A stretch of 64,000 bases of DNA from Ceriagrion tenellum (taxonomy: Eukaryota > Arthropoda > Insecta > Odonata > Coenagrionidae). Positions 43,447-53,300 of this stretch are shown here, one piece after another. The translations under genes were made by a program, and so were the position numbers. The stretch covers positions 119,696,430 through 119,760,429 of the forward strand of contig OY720634.1 in the NCBI GenBank assembly GCA_963169105.1, in the 5' to 3' direction. Every line of letters begins with the position of its first letter. Position 1 is the first letter of the stretch. The notes under the pieces are model-generated. The model searched no databases. It saw nothing but the letters and a program-made list of their open reading frames with translations, and was not told the DNA's origin.

Positions 43447-46410
43447 GCAATAAACATCCCAGTTTAAATCCGCTTCAAGGGAAAGTAATTGAAGGAGGGG
43501 CGCGTTGTTCTGCGTGGAACGGACTATTAAAAACTGTGGCATCATCTCAAATGTGTTTACTCCGCACGGAAGTTTTTCTCCAGACATTTGACTCTCCATT
43601 ATTTAATAAAAAAAGATGAGCGCACTGCTTTTTTTCGTGTCGCACGCGCATCGTAGTACGCGATTCCCACACCATGCAGCAAGTTCGACCGTTCTCTCTC
43701 GTTTTCCGCAAAATGACTAGGACGTCGTATCTGTGCGTGGACTATCCTAGCGGAAGCTTAGACTCTGGGAGAGATAGGGAGAGGCGGTAAAAAAAATGAA
43801 CGAACGAAACGGCGACCGGAGGGAAGACTGGTGTGCGGAGAGTAAAGTGAGCTCGGCTGACTCAGTTCCTCTCGGCTTTCGCCTCTCGACGACGACCGGC
43901 CCTCCTTTTTCCCTTTCTTAGACGGGGAAAGAAAGAAGCGATCTGGTTTTGAGGGATTGAACGGAACGGCAGTATGCTCAGTCTAGTCTGGCTTCTCGAC
44001 TCTTTTTTTAAGCGATAAAAGGGGGCGCTATTGGAGTAAACTGAAAGCTCTAGAGGACACTCCCCAAGCGGTTCAAGGAGGAGCAGGAGTATGTGATGCA
44101 GATTGACCACTCCAGTCTGTTTTGTCCCCCGGGCTCAGCCGTCGGTGTTTGCTGTTTCCCAGAGTAGCGATGGCTTGGCACGTGATGTTTTCCTCGTACC
44201 GTCGCCAAGTATTGGACAAAATAAATACGGGGAGGTTCAGTTCAAACACAGTCACTACATTATGTGCCTACAGGATAGATTTCCGGAGATGGAATAGTTT
44301 GAGAGAGATTATCTTCTAGTCAAAGTATATCCAAATCTTATTTTTAACAACTGGCAGTAAGAAGAGATAAATTTATTAATATATCTGACGCAAAAACCTG
44401 GACCTTTTAAGATCAGCCTTTTAAAAAACTTAAGGAAATATTTATATTTTCAGATTCGACTCGTCTTCTTTTTTTCCTCGAAATAAGCTGAAGACACCTT
44501 CCTAACCTAAGGGTTGTATAAGGGTGCTCTTCAAATAGTTCGGTGGAAAATAACTGAGTGGGACATTCGTACTATTAATTGTTTTAATTTTGAAGCACTC
44601 TGTTCATCAGAATGTTCACTATCTTCAACGCCGCCTATTTCAAGCAAGGCGTAGCTCCAAATCTTGCCCATCTAAAACCGACTTCCTATATATCATGGAA
44701 AATATCTCGGAAAGAAGTGTAGTGAATACATTATCGATCAGTTTCGAGAAATAAAAATGATATCTATTTATTTATAAATAGGGTAAACTTATTAAAACAT
44801 ATTTGTGGTGATATCTCACTCAGCTACCTTAAAATTGGCAGAAGAGGTGCAAGTAATAATTTAAGTATTGTATTCTAAAAACGACTTTTATACAAGATAA
44901 CTTTTCTTAAAATCCATTGATATGTAAGCCATTATATATTTTCCTACTATTTACTTATTTATTACACCTGTGGTGAGTTGGCGTTGGTATATCTATCTCA
45001 TTCAAATAAGTGTGTTTCTGATGCTCATGGCTCCTTCACTTTGCTAGCTTCGGAGTAGATTCCTTAGACCCAGTAAACAAACTGACAAGATCGGAGGAAT
45101 TATTTGTTGTTCCAGTTTTTCTCACAACCATAATAGCATTGTTTGTTTTATTTTTAAAAATATTTTTCTCTGTGTACTCAAAAAACAATCAGCACGCATT
45201 TATTAACCAAATGTCGATGAGGCAAAATAAACGACACCGCGTTAGCGCTCGTCTGTTCCCGAATGCATGTCTTGTCGTCATGTACCTCAACTCCTTTGGG
45301 AAAAAGTTAAGGATGGATGACGTGATACACACACAATAAAAGACTTCATCTTTGAACTCACGAATAAGGCTCGGCTGATTGAAATTGGTTACATAATGTG
45401 GATGAGATAACAGAATTTGACTAATTCAATCACGTTTGGTGTGCCTAGATTACGGCCCGTAAGGCGATGTGAATGTCCTATTTGTGTCTTTAAAATTTGC
45501 AATAAGTACTGCTTGTTACATTCTACAACGGTCTTTAGTGATAACTTGTCATTTCATTTTAACTTCATGGTATTGGGTTTAAAAAAACTACTGAAGAACC
45601 CCGTGTTAACGTGATTGATTTTAGCTGCTTTATCGTTCCAGGTGAAAACTGCATCAAAAATATTTGAATGATATTCGTATTGCAAGGTATCTATTTAGAG
45701 GAAATTGGAGTCATAACCAATAATGTTTTTCTCTGAGCTGATAATGATTTCAAAGTTTTAATACCTTGGTTTTAAGAATGTTGAAAAGTTTTTAAGTCTG
45801 TAAATTATGGGTTTTTATCTTCCATCCATGACGTTTGAGTACCACACCAGCACACGACAAGTAACTTTGACAAAAAAAAAGCATTTCTTTTAAGAAACGA
45901 CTGTTTGCTTTATCAATGCCTTCATATGACTACTTTCCTCTTTATTTATTGTCCTTACTTTAGACTCTTTCTTATTATTGTATACGATAATCTGTCAATG
46001 ATCTTCTATTTGTTTTTCTTCGTGTTTTCCAATAATGGATTTTTCGTGTCCTTAACTGACGATAAAGGTCCTACTGCAAGTTATTTTCGTTTCTTTATCT
46101 CGTGACAGCTCTTAAATTTTGATCAACCACCTTTTTCATCTCAAGGCTCTTCTAGTCGCGTGCTGTACTTAAAATGCTCTCCATATTTCAAGTAAACTTC
46201 TTTCACTTTTTTAAATTTGCCGTCCTTCAGTTCCTCTTTTATTTCCTAATGCAGGAGTTTCATTTGATCTATTGCCTATCCTTCTTACTCTTAGCCTAAA
46301 TAATATTCGTCTTTACTCCAAATTTTCTTACTATTGCCTCATACTTGACGTTATCGATACGAGTAGATTACTGTTTTAGACTTCACTGCGTAATTTCAAA
46401 GGTGTTCATG
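43447..46410. promoter_or_regulatory. CpG-rich island near 43.62-44.23 kb in otherwise empty DNA
   Basis: 43,620-44,230 is GC/CpG-rich. It contains CTGACTCAGTTCC (TCAGT at 43,862-43,866, an arthropod initiator-like string) and AGCGATAAAAGGGGG (TATA-like, 44,011-44,025), which shares GCGATAAAAG with the island at 40.78 kb. Frames on both strands here lack motifs, so this is at best a candidate promoter or first-exon region. The remainder to 46,410 is AT-rich with nothing recognised. Confidence 0.25.
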
Positions 46411-46682
46411 GGAAAAAGACAACTGCTGTGCGCAAAGAAGATAGCACTACAAACCAGGAAACAGTATGTGAAAAGATTCGTACGGAGCGTGACAATCTGT
46501 GGATTGGAGGCATAGATCATTGGAAAAATTGACCAAAAAAGTTTTAAGCCTTCGAAAACTGGTGCTAGAGGAGGATGCTGATGATAAAATGGACGGAAAA
46601 AATATGAAATAATGAAGTGAACAGAAGAGTAGACGGGGAAAGTACCATATGGAACACCAAACAGAAGAGCCAGATGGATTGA
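46411..46682 (+). pseudogene. LINE A copy 3, 5' part (interrupted)
   Basis: It shares with the copies at 10.3 and 25.3 kb: AACAGTATGTGAAAAGATTC, GGAGCGTGACA, GATAAAATGGACGGA, GAACAGAAGAGTAGA. It stops at about 46,682 in the middle of the family sequence and resumes at about 47,219 after a LINE B insert. Confidence 0.7.
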
Positions 46683-47218
46683 AGTCAAAAAGAGATCCTA
46701 CTTTGCCCTGGTTAAGCCACACCTCGAATACGCCTCGAGCATTTGGGACCCTGGTCATAAAGATTTCACCAAAATAATTAATAAAATACAAAGGAAAGTA
46801 GCGCGCTTCGTTAAAAACTGCTACGAGCGTACATATTGTGTCTCACAACTTTTAGAGGGATTAAGGTGGGAGCCCCTGGAGACTCGGAGGCTACACGCTA
46901 GACTTTGTTTGCTTGATAAATTCAGAACTGATATTTTTCAGAGCGGCATAGAGAATATCATCATGACTCCTCACTACATCTCTAGGTCTGACAGATGCGA
47001 TAAAATAAGAGAGATACACTGCCAAACAGATAGGTACAAGAACTCGTTCTTTCCGTGAAAAATAAGCGATCACAATAAAAATTAAGCTCACTAAATACAC
47101 TCCAATGATTCATGTCACCATTTCATCTCCAAAAACTTACATCTTTACACGGCTGGTGACCTAACACCCCCTGCCACACGCCCATGCGGCGGCTCGCGGG
47201 GTATTATGTAGATGTAGA
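46683..47218 (+). pseudogene. LINE B 3' end inserted in LINE A
   Basis: The first 370 nt translate without interruption into the C-terminal region of a Jockey/CR1-like RT: ALVKPHLEYASSIWDPGHKD, INKIQRKVARFVKN, LLEGLRWEPLETRRL, then the IMTPHYISRSD / EIHCQTDRYK block shared with the 5.5 kb copy. A stop follows, then the shared 3' UTR and a terminal GTAGATGTAG. Upstream catalytic domains are absent (5' truncation). It is the longest and best preserved LINE B copy here. Confidence 0.8.
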
Positions 47219-47450
47219 GGAACACACCCTGAGAAACAATAGGTTTGCGAAGAACATAATTGAAGGTAAAATATAAAATAATTGGAGGGAAACGTCCCCA
47301 GAGGAAGAGTCAGGAATAAGTTTATGGACCAAATAAAGAAGACAGTACATAGGAAAAGATATCAGGAGGCAAGGGGACTAGCATTAGATAGGGAAGTGTG
47401 GAGGGCTGCAGTCAACCAATCTTATGATTAAAGGGCCAATGGTGGTGACG
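47219..47450 (+). pseudogene. LINE A copy 3, 3' part
   Basis: It resumes with ACACCCTGAGA and GGTTTGCGAAGAACATAATT, then TTTATGGACCAAATAAAGA and AACCAATCTTATGATTAAAG, the family tail (47,414-47,433). Together with 46,411-46,682 it reconstitutes the order seen in uninterrupted copies. Confidence 0.7.
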
Positions 47451-47860
47451 CAATTTTACTTGAAATATTATTCTTCCTTGTCAAGGCTATAAAATAGACG
47501 CTCTCAAAGAAAATCGAGTTTATCCGGCACTCCGAAAACTTGAACAACTAGAAATTTTTCATTCCCTGCTACCCCTATTTCCCGAGAAATGAACGTAGAA
47601 AAACAATTTCCTGCATTCCCAAACCTTGATCCACGCCACAACTGATTATACACACGTTAGCTTTCCGTGAATCTCTGGAAACCCTTCTAAATTAAAGCGG
47701 AAAACAAATTAAATTAACATTTTACGAATTTTTTGTGCCTAATAATGACCGGGATAATGTGGCATATTAGCAGGAAACGATATATTGGAAGAACTGTGCG
47801 TATTTTTTCTCAAAAATGAAAACTATCATTTAAGGCTATTATTGTGAATGCGGTAACTAT
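47451..47860. other. AT-rich DNA, nothing recognised
   Basis: Nothing recognised. Confidence 0.4.
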
Positions 47861-48004
47861 GTTATTACGCATAAATTTTATTTAAGATTACCCAGGTTTC
47901 GACGTGGCACGTCATCATCAGGGTGGCACGTCATTATCATCACCTGAAAATGACGTGCCATGTCAAAACCTGGGTCGTGTAAAGTAAAATTTATGAGTAA
48001 CAAC
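47861..48004. mobile_element. Tail-to-tail pair of hammerhead-like element ends
   Basis: 47,861-47,925 and 47,941-48,004 are inverted copies: each arm, read outward, has CACC(C)TGA..ATGACGTGCCA, then AAACCTGGGT, then AAAATTTATG and GTAA.AAC. The minus-strand (left) copy keeps an intact core: CTGATGA (47,921-47,915) and GAAAC (47,900-47,896). The plus-strand (right) copy is mutated in both boxes. There is no ORF within it. The CCTGGGTCG end matches the copy at 4.5 kb. Confidence 0.6.
47896..47925 (-). ncRNA. Hammerhead-like motif, intact core boxes
   Basis: Minus strand: CTGATGA, stem II GACG/CGTC with loop TGCCA, GAAAC, then CTGGGT. The right arm retains CAC/GTG as a possible stem I, but in this copy the 3' strand has become AATC, so stem I is lost. 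Confidence 0.5.
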
Positions 48005-48760
48005 AAAGTTACTTCATTTACAATGTATAATAAATTCTCTAAAGTCATGTCTGAGGCAACTGAGTATATCTTAGATCATTTTTTATTGAAAACTGAAGCT
48101 GATGAATATCATAGATTGTGTGAGTTAACATATGTACTAGGTATCTAAATAAACAGCATACTATGCAAGTCACCAGAAGAGAAAGTGGTAGAGGGTGAGT
48201 TCTTTCTTACCAACATGCATCTCTGGTTCATGAAACAGCAAATGTATTGAAAGAATAATCATGGGTAAGCAAAAGCATGCGAATGCCTCTCAGGATGTGA
48301 AATTACCCCGACATTTCCTGCTCTAAAGCTATTTCGTATAAATAGGCATGCACCCATTAAATCTATTGTCAGCCAATTCTATCGGAATGCAATATTTAAA
48401 ATGAAAATATGTTAAATGTTTATGAAAGATTTCATTTATATGGTCATAATGATACGCTGGCGAGGGTTCATTGAATACTATCGCTCATAAAAAGCACTTA
48501 AACGAGTTTTTTTTTCCATTATAGACGTTTAGTATATCATAAATGCTCTGGGGTAAGCCATAAATAATAATGAATGGGGAAAATGAAAAAAAGGACATCG
48601 TGGATAGCCATATCCGGTTTCCAACTGCGATATTTTATTCATTGATTTGATCACATAATGCGTGCATCACTGACCATATGAATGTGTCGATATTTCCCGC
48701 ACTGTTACTCTTGTTGCAAAATTCATGTACAAAGATTGATTTATACGCCCGTAAAAATGC
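48005..48760. other. AT-rich DNA, nothing recognised
   Basis: Nothing recognised; a 62-codon plus frame from 47,960 simply runs out of the palindrome. Confidence 0.4.
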
Positions 48761-48844
48761 CATAGTTTCTATGGGAATTGGCTCATGGCCCGACCTTACC
48801 GTCAACTCTCCTGTTGGGATTGTGACCTGTTCAGCTATTCTTGC

Positions 48845-50060
48845 CTATGGCGCTACAGCCCAAGTTTGGGCCCTGGCCTCCTTCAACTTCTGCCTCCATG
48901 CTTTTCTGTCAGTTGCCTCTCTTCTCCAGAGTCGTAGTCCAAGGAGATTCCTTGTGTCAGCCTGTACTTCATCTTCCCAGCGTTTACGTGGTCTTCCTAC
49001 TGGTCTTATACCGTACATTTGGCTGTCAAACGTTCCGTTGGTATCCTTTTGTCATCCATTCTAGCCACATGCCCGGCCCACTGCAATCGCTGTAGTCGGA
49101 TGTATTTTGACAGACGGGATTCTCAAAAAATACTATATAATTTATGGTTGAATCTGATTCTCCAGGTATTGTTTTCCTGAATGGGTCCTAAACTTTTTCT
49201 AAGCATTTTCCTTTCAAATCGATCAAGTATGCTTTTCGTCTTCTCTGTTACACTCCATGCTTCGCATCCATAAGTTGCAATGGGTCTTATAATTGTCTTG
49301 TATATTTTTAGCTTGCTATTAGGTTGGGCATTTTTTGATCTAAGTACATGTGACATTGCAAAGTACGCTTTATTGGCTAGTGTTATTTTTCTCCGGACTT
49401 CTCCCTCTTCTGTGCCATCTGCATTTAATTCCACCCCTAAGTATATAAATCGGTCCATTGACTCAATGGGATCATCTAGCGCTATCTGTGAGACCCTGTT
49501 CCCTCTTTTCTGTAGTAGAATTTTGGTTTTTGATGTATTTATCTCAAGACCAATGCTCTTAGCATGGTTTTTTATTTGTAGATAGGTTTGCTGTGCCTCT
49601 GCTGCTCTTTGGACTATAGCATTAATATCATCTGCGTAGGCAACCAGTTGCGTTAATTTGTTGTTTAGTAAGTTTTCTCTTCCTGACTCCATCTGCCTTA
49701 TTACGTACTCCAGAGCTATATTAAATAGGGTAGGAGCCAAACCATCTCCTTGCTTCAGACCCTTCGAGATTTTGATTACATCTGTCAGTTGCATTTGAAT
49801 ACGTACCACTGCTACTGAGTCCTCCATTGTCCTTTTGATTAATCTTATTAATTTTCTGTGGGATTTTTAGTTCGAGCAGTATTAGATAAAGATTTCTTTT
49901 ATCAAGTGAGTCATATGCATGTTTGAAATCTATGAATACATTATATACATCAATGTCATATTCCCAGGCTTTGCGCAGAATTTCCTTTACTGTGAAAATT
50001 GTACAGCTATTGCAATATAATTTTCATGTTGATAGTTTATATACTCGGCTGTATCTCGTT
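48845..50060 (-). pseudogene. LINE C reverse transcriptase, frameshifted
   Basis: The minus-strand reading begins near 50,060 with a decayed block, then FIDFKHAYDSLDKRNLY (motif A region, catalytic Asp in 'FIDF'), a frameshift near 49,845, and a 234-codon open stretch (49,827-49,123) with LKQGDGLAPTLFN (motif B), AYADD (catalytic Asp pair, residues 63-67), FIYLGVELN, and TYGCEAW (185-191). After one TGA at 49,123 the same frame gives LQRLQWAGHVARMDD, and after another shift GRPRKRW and EARAQTWAVAP, ending at 48,845. It is an endonuclease-type non-LTR RT; the clade was not decided. The apurinic endonuclease domain is missing. Confidence 0.85.
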
Positions 50061-51059
50061 GGTAATATTTGTTTTAAAGCCATAGGGTTTCATTGGGCTT
50101 TTCAATTGTGCTTAGTTATGCCCCGATAGATTCCTAACTCTGGTTAGGACATACTTTGCACATCTTTTTTATGCCATTCTAGACTTCTGTCAATGAGTTT
50201 GCTTCTTACCACTATTAAAGTTAAGAAATTATTCCACCATCCGTTTCTTTGGTCTCGTTCTTGATAAACGAAGTTCATGACTTAATTATGTATCTCTATG
50301 CTCTTTGCGCAAAAATATTACTCAAAACATCTAATTGAATTCCTATGGGCAATTTTTCACCTTAGATTAGACATTATTATCTGTTTTTGTTACTCCTGTT
50401 GACCTTACTGCCAAGATATCTGTTGAAATTTAGGTAAATAGAAAGAATTTTTTATGTAACTTCTTCTAGCATCGGAAGTGTTTACCCAAATATGATGTTT
50501 CACGGGAGATTTTATGAGCATCTTTACATACCATCTTATCATAAATCATTAGTTAAGTTCATTTAGATACCCTGTCTTCTACTGCCGTAAATTTCTCACT
50601 TAAGATTTGCAGCGTGGGAACAGTGGTTTAAGGCCCGTCATGAGTGATAAACTATTGAAATATTTTCAGCTAAAAACGTTTTCTCGAACTATTATCATTG
50701 TAGGAGTTTAAAGGTCTGTTATTCTTCTGGTGACATAAATTATTATGTCATTTATAGCCACATGTGATGAAAACGTAATGTTTCAATTAATTTGTATTTA
50801 ATTTTCCTGTTTATTTGTTGGTGGTGATTTGCAGAGGTCTGTGAAACTAAGGAATATTTACTTATAATGGAGCGATGGTAGTTTTAATGGATGGAAGATG
50901 GAGAGATTTACGGCCTGAAAATAAGAGAAGGCATTTTTATGTCTGAATTTGAAAAATTATAAAGTTTTTTTATAAATGAAAATGGGTTTCAAGCCTGTTA
51001 TTAATTTTTAGACTTCGAAGTCTGTAATAATAAGTGAGAGAGATCTAGGCAAATTGAAA
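50061..51059. other. AT-rich DNA, nothing recognised
   Basis: Possibly includes further decayed LINE C sequence up to about 50,130. Otherwise empty. Confidence 0.4.
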
Positions 51060-52703
51060 CAATCTATTGTACTAATAACCACATTCCAAAGGAAACAAAT
51101 GTTGACGCACTTATAAAAAGTAACTTTAGGAAGGAATGGAATATAAACATTGTTTTAAAGCTTTTGCTTCACAGTTCACCACCAATATAAAAAACATACT
51201 GCCAAACTGCTCACACCACCTCCTCAGTGATTGTTATATTACTACTAGCCCCTATTATGTAAACTGACTAACGCAATATTTAAAACAACACGAAGAAAAA
51301 ATCCCTGGATATAATAGTATTAAATTGGTTGACCTCACTTATAGACAGGCACTAACCACAATAATATCACAGTGGTAAAACCCAAAAATCGAACAAGGAG
51401 AGAAGCAATATAATTTTAAAATAACAAGTATTAGGCCAATTTATAAGCAAGGCAAAAGGAATGATACCAAAAACTATCGTCCCATCTCTATTCATCCCTC
51501 ACTTATTAAATTATGGAACGCTATGTTGCCAACCAGTTGAAAGGTTTTTTTGCTAAATTTTATATCATCACTCGACACCAGCATGGATACGAACAGCAAA
51601 AAAGTACTAAAATTCTCCTTGAAGACGTCAGCAAAGATTTTCGTAAATATAAAAACAAGACCATTCCGCATTAGCTGTGTTTATTGATATCCAAAAAACA
51701 TTCAATATAATATATATAAACACCCTTTTGAAAAAGCTGAAATGCTCTGGAATACGTGGAATTCCACTTGCCTGGCTTAGATCTCACCTCAGCGACCGGA
51801 AATTAGTTGTCAGGTTGTGCGATCATCATAGAACATTAAAATCTATTAAAAAATGGAGTTCCGCAAGGATCCATTTCAGGACCAATTACATCTTTAATAT
51901 AAATTAATGATATATCTAACCATATTAATTGATGTAAAATATATATGTATGCAGACGACAGTCGACGAGTAGGTCCTTCGAGATGGCTAGGCAAAAACTT
52001 CAGCACGACTTTTGTGCCATCCAAAGATGGTTCCTTTATAATAAATTAGTTATTAATAATAAAAAAAACTGTTACCCTTTAATTTCTCTGAGTAAAAGAA
52101 AAAAGAAGACCTTATAGGTATATCTAACTCCGCTCAGGGCTGCAGAACAAGCAATAGCTGCCGCTTAAATTCATGTTTTGTAATTTCCCAGGTTAATCAT
52201 TTTAAATATTTAGGTCTAATTTTATACAAAAAATATAACTTCAGATTACATTTGAATTATTTGTGTGGAAAGCTTTGATGCATTTTCTTTCAATCGGCAC
52301 TCTTGAAATAAGCCTTACCAACTCAGGTGAAAAAGTGCTTTATCAAGGTTTAGCTGAAGCTATCATGCGATATGGACTAACAATCTGGGGTACAACGTAC
52401 CGCAGTTTTTTTAATGAGGTCATTATAATTCAAAATAAAAGATTAGTCTATCTGGATGTGACTGAGTCCAATATGTCAAACATATATATTAAACCAGGTT
52501 TAATTCCTATAACTGAACTTTTTCAGTACGTCATAATTTGTGACAATTTCTTTCAAAACAAGTTCATAATTCAAAGAAATGTAAACCATAATATTCGACT
52601 CCACTGTATTGAAAAATATTCTGTTCCAAAATACTATAACAACCACGATAAGAGGTCAATAATGTACATTGTTCCAATGATATGCAATAAATTTCCAGAA
52701 TGA
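51060..52703 (+). pseudogene. LINE D reverse transcriptase, many breaks
   Basis: Read across frames: linker before RT (KIPGYNSIKLVDLTY near 51,300), SIRPIYKQGKRNDTKNYRPIS (RT motif 1/2 block, about 51,430-51,490), ERYVANQL, TRHQHGY, FIDIQKTFN (motif A, D conserved, about 51,680), LAWLRSHLSDRK, NGVPQGSISGP (motif B, in another frame, about 51,855), MYADDS (motif C, about 51,944-51,961), and finally a 146-codon frame at 52,263-52,703 with MRYGLTIWGTTY. This order is that of Jockey/CR1/L2-type non-LTR RTs. Multiple stops and shifts show it is dead. It differs from LINE A, B and C. Confidence 0.8.
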
Positions 52704-53300
52704 ATGCGAGAAACTGACAAAATGTCATCATTAAAGAGCTAAGTGGAACAATGTTTATTGCATAAACAGTTATGAAGTTCACTTTTTAACCTGTTTTCAT
52801 TGAAAATTTTTAAATCTTCTAACTGATCAATGTTGTGCATATTTTTATTATTAAAAATTGCACACACCCCTAAAGAATATTTTTTGGCTAAAATATTTTA
52901 ATTGTGTTATGTGAATATTTATGTTTTAATTACATTTTAGGTTTTTCATCGATATTTTAAATATTTTCTGACTGATCAATGTTGTGTTTGATTTTTTAAA
53001 AATTTATACTTTTGTTTACATTTGTACACATTTATTTAGTTAAAAAAACTTTAGTACTACTGCTAAGGTGAATATGATTTTATTTAATGTTTTAGTTGTG
53101 TTTTTGTGCATATTTATATGTATTTATCAAATTTTAGGCTTTTATCTATCTTGTCTAATTTTTTCTGTTTTATCAATGCGTTTGATTTGTTTAATTAATT
53201 ACAGAACCTGCGGACAAACTATAGGATTAGAAGGAGTTTACCTGTTATTATATTGTGTATCTATTGTAAATATTTTAGAAAAAATATAGATACCCTATAT
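52704..53300. other. AT-rich flank with a short direct repeat
   Basis: CTGATCAATGTTGTG occurs at about 52,822 and 52,971 (period about 149). It may be the LINE D 3' UTR. A 73-codon, strongly hydrophobic plus frame (53,068-53,289) is an AT-rich artefact in my view. Confidence 0.35.

Noticed and set aside
48678..49095. Plus-strand frames of 84-128 codons
   Set aside because: They are antisense shadows of the LINE C 3' coding on the minus strand.
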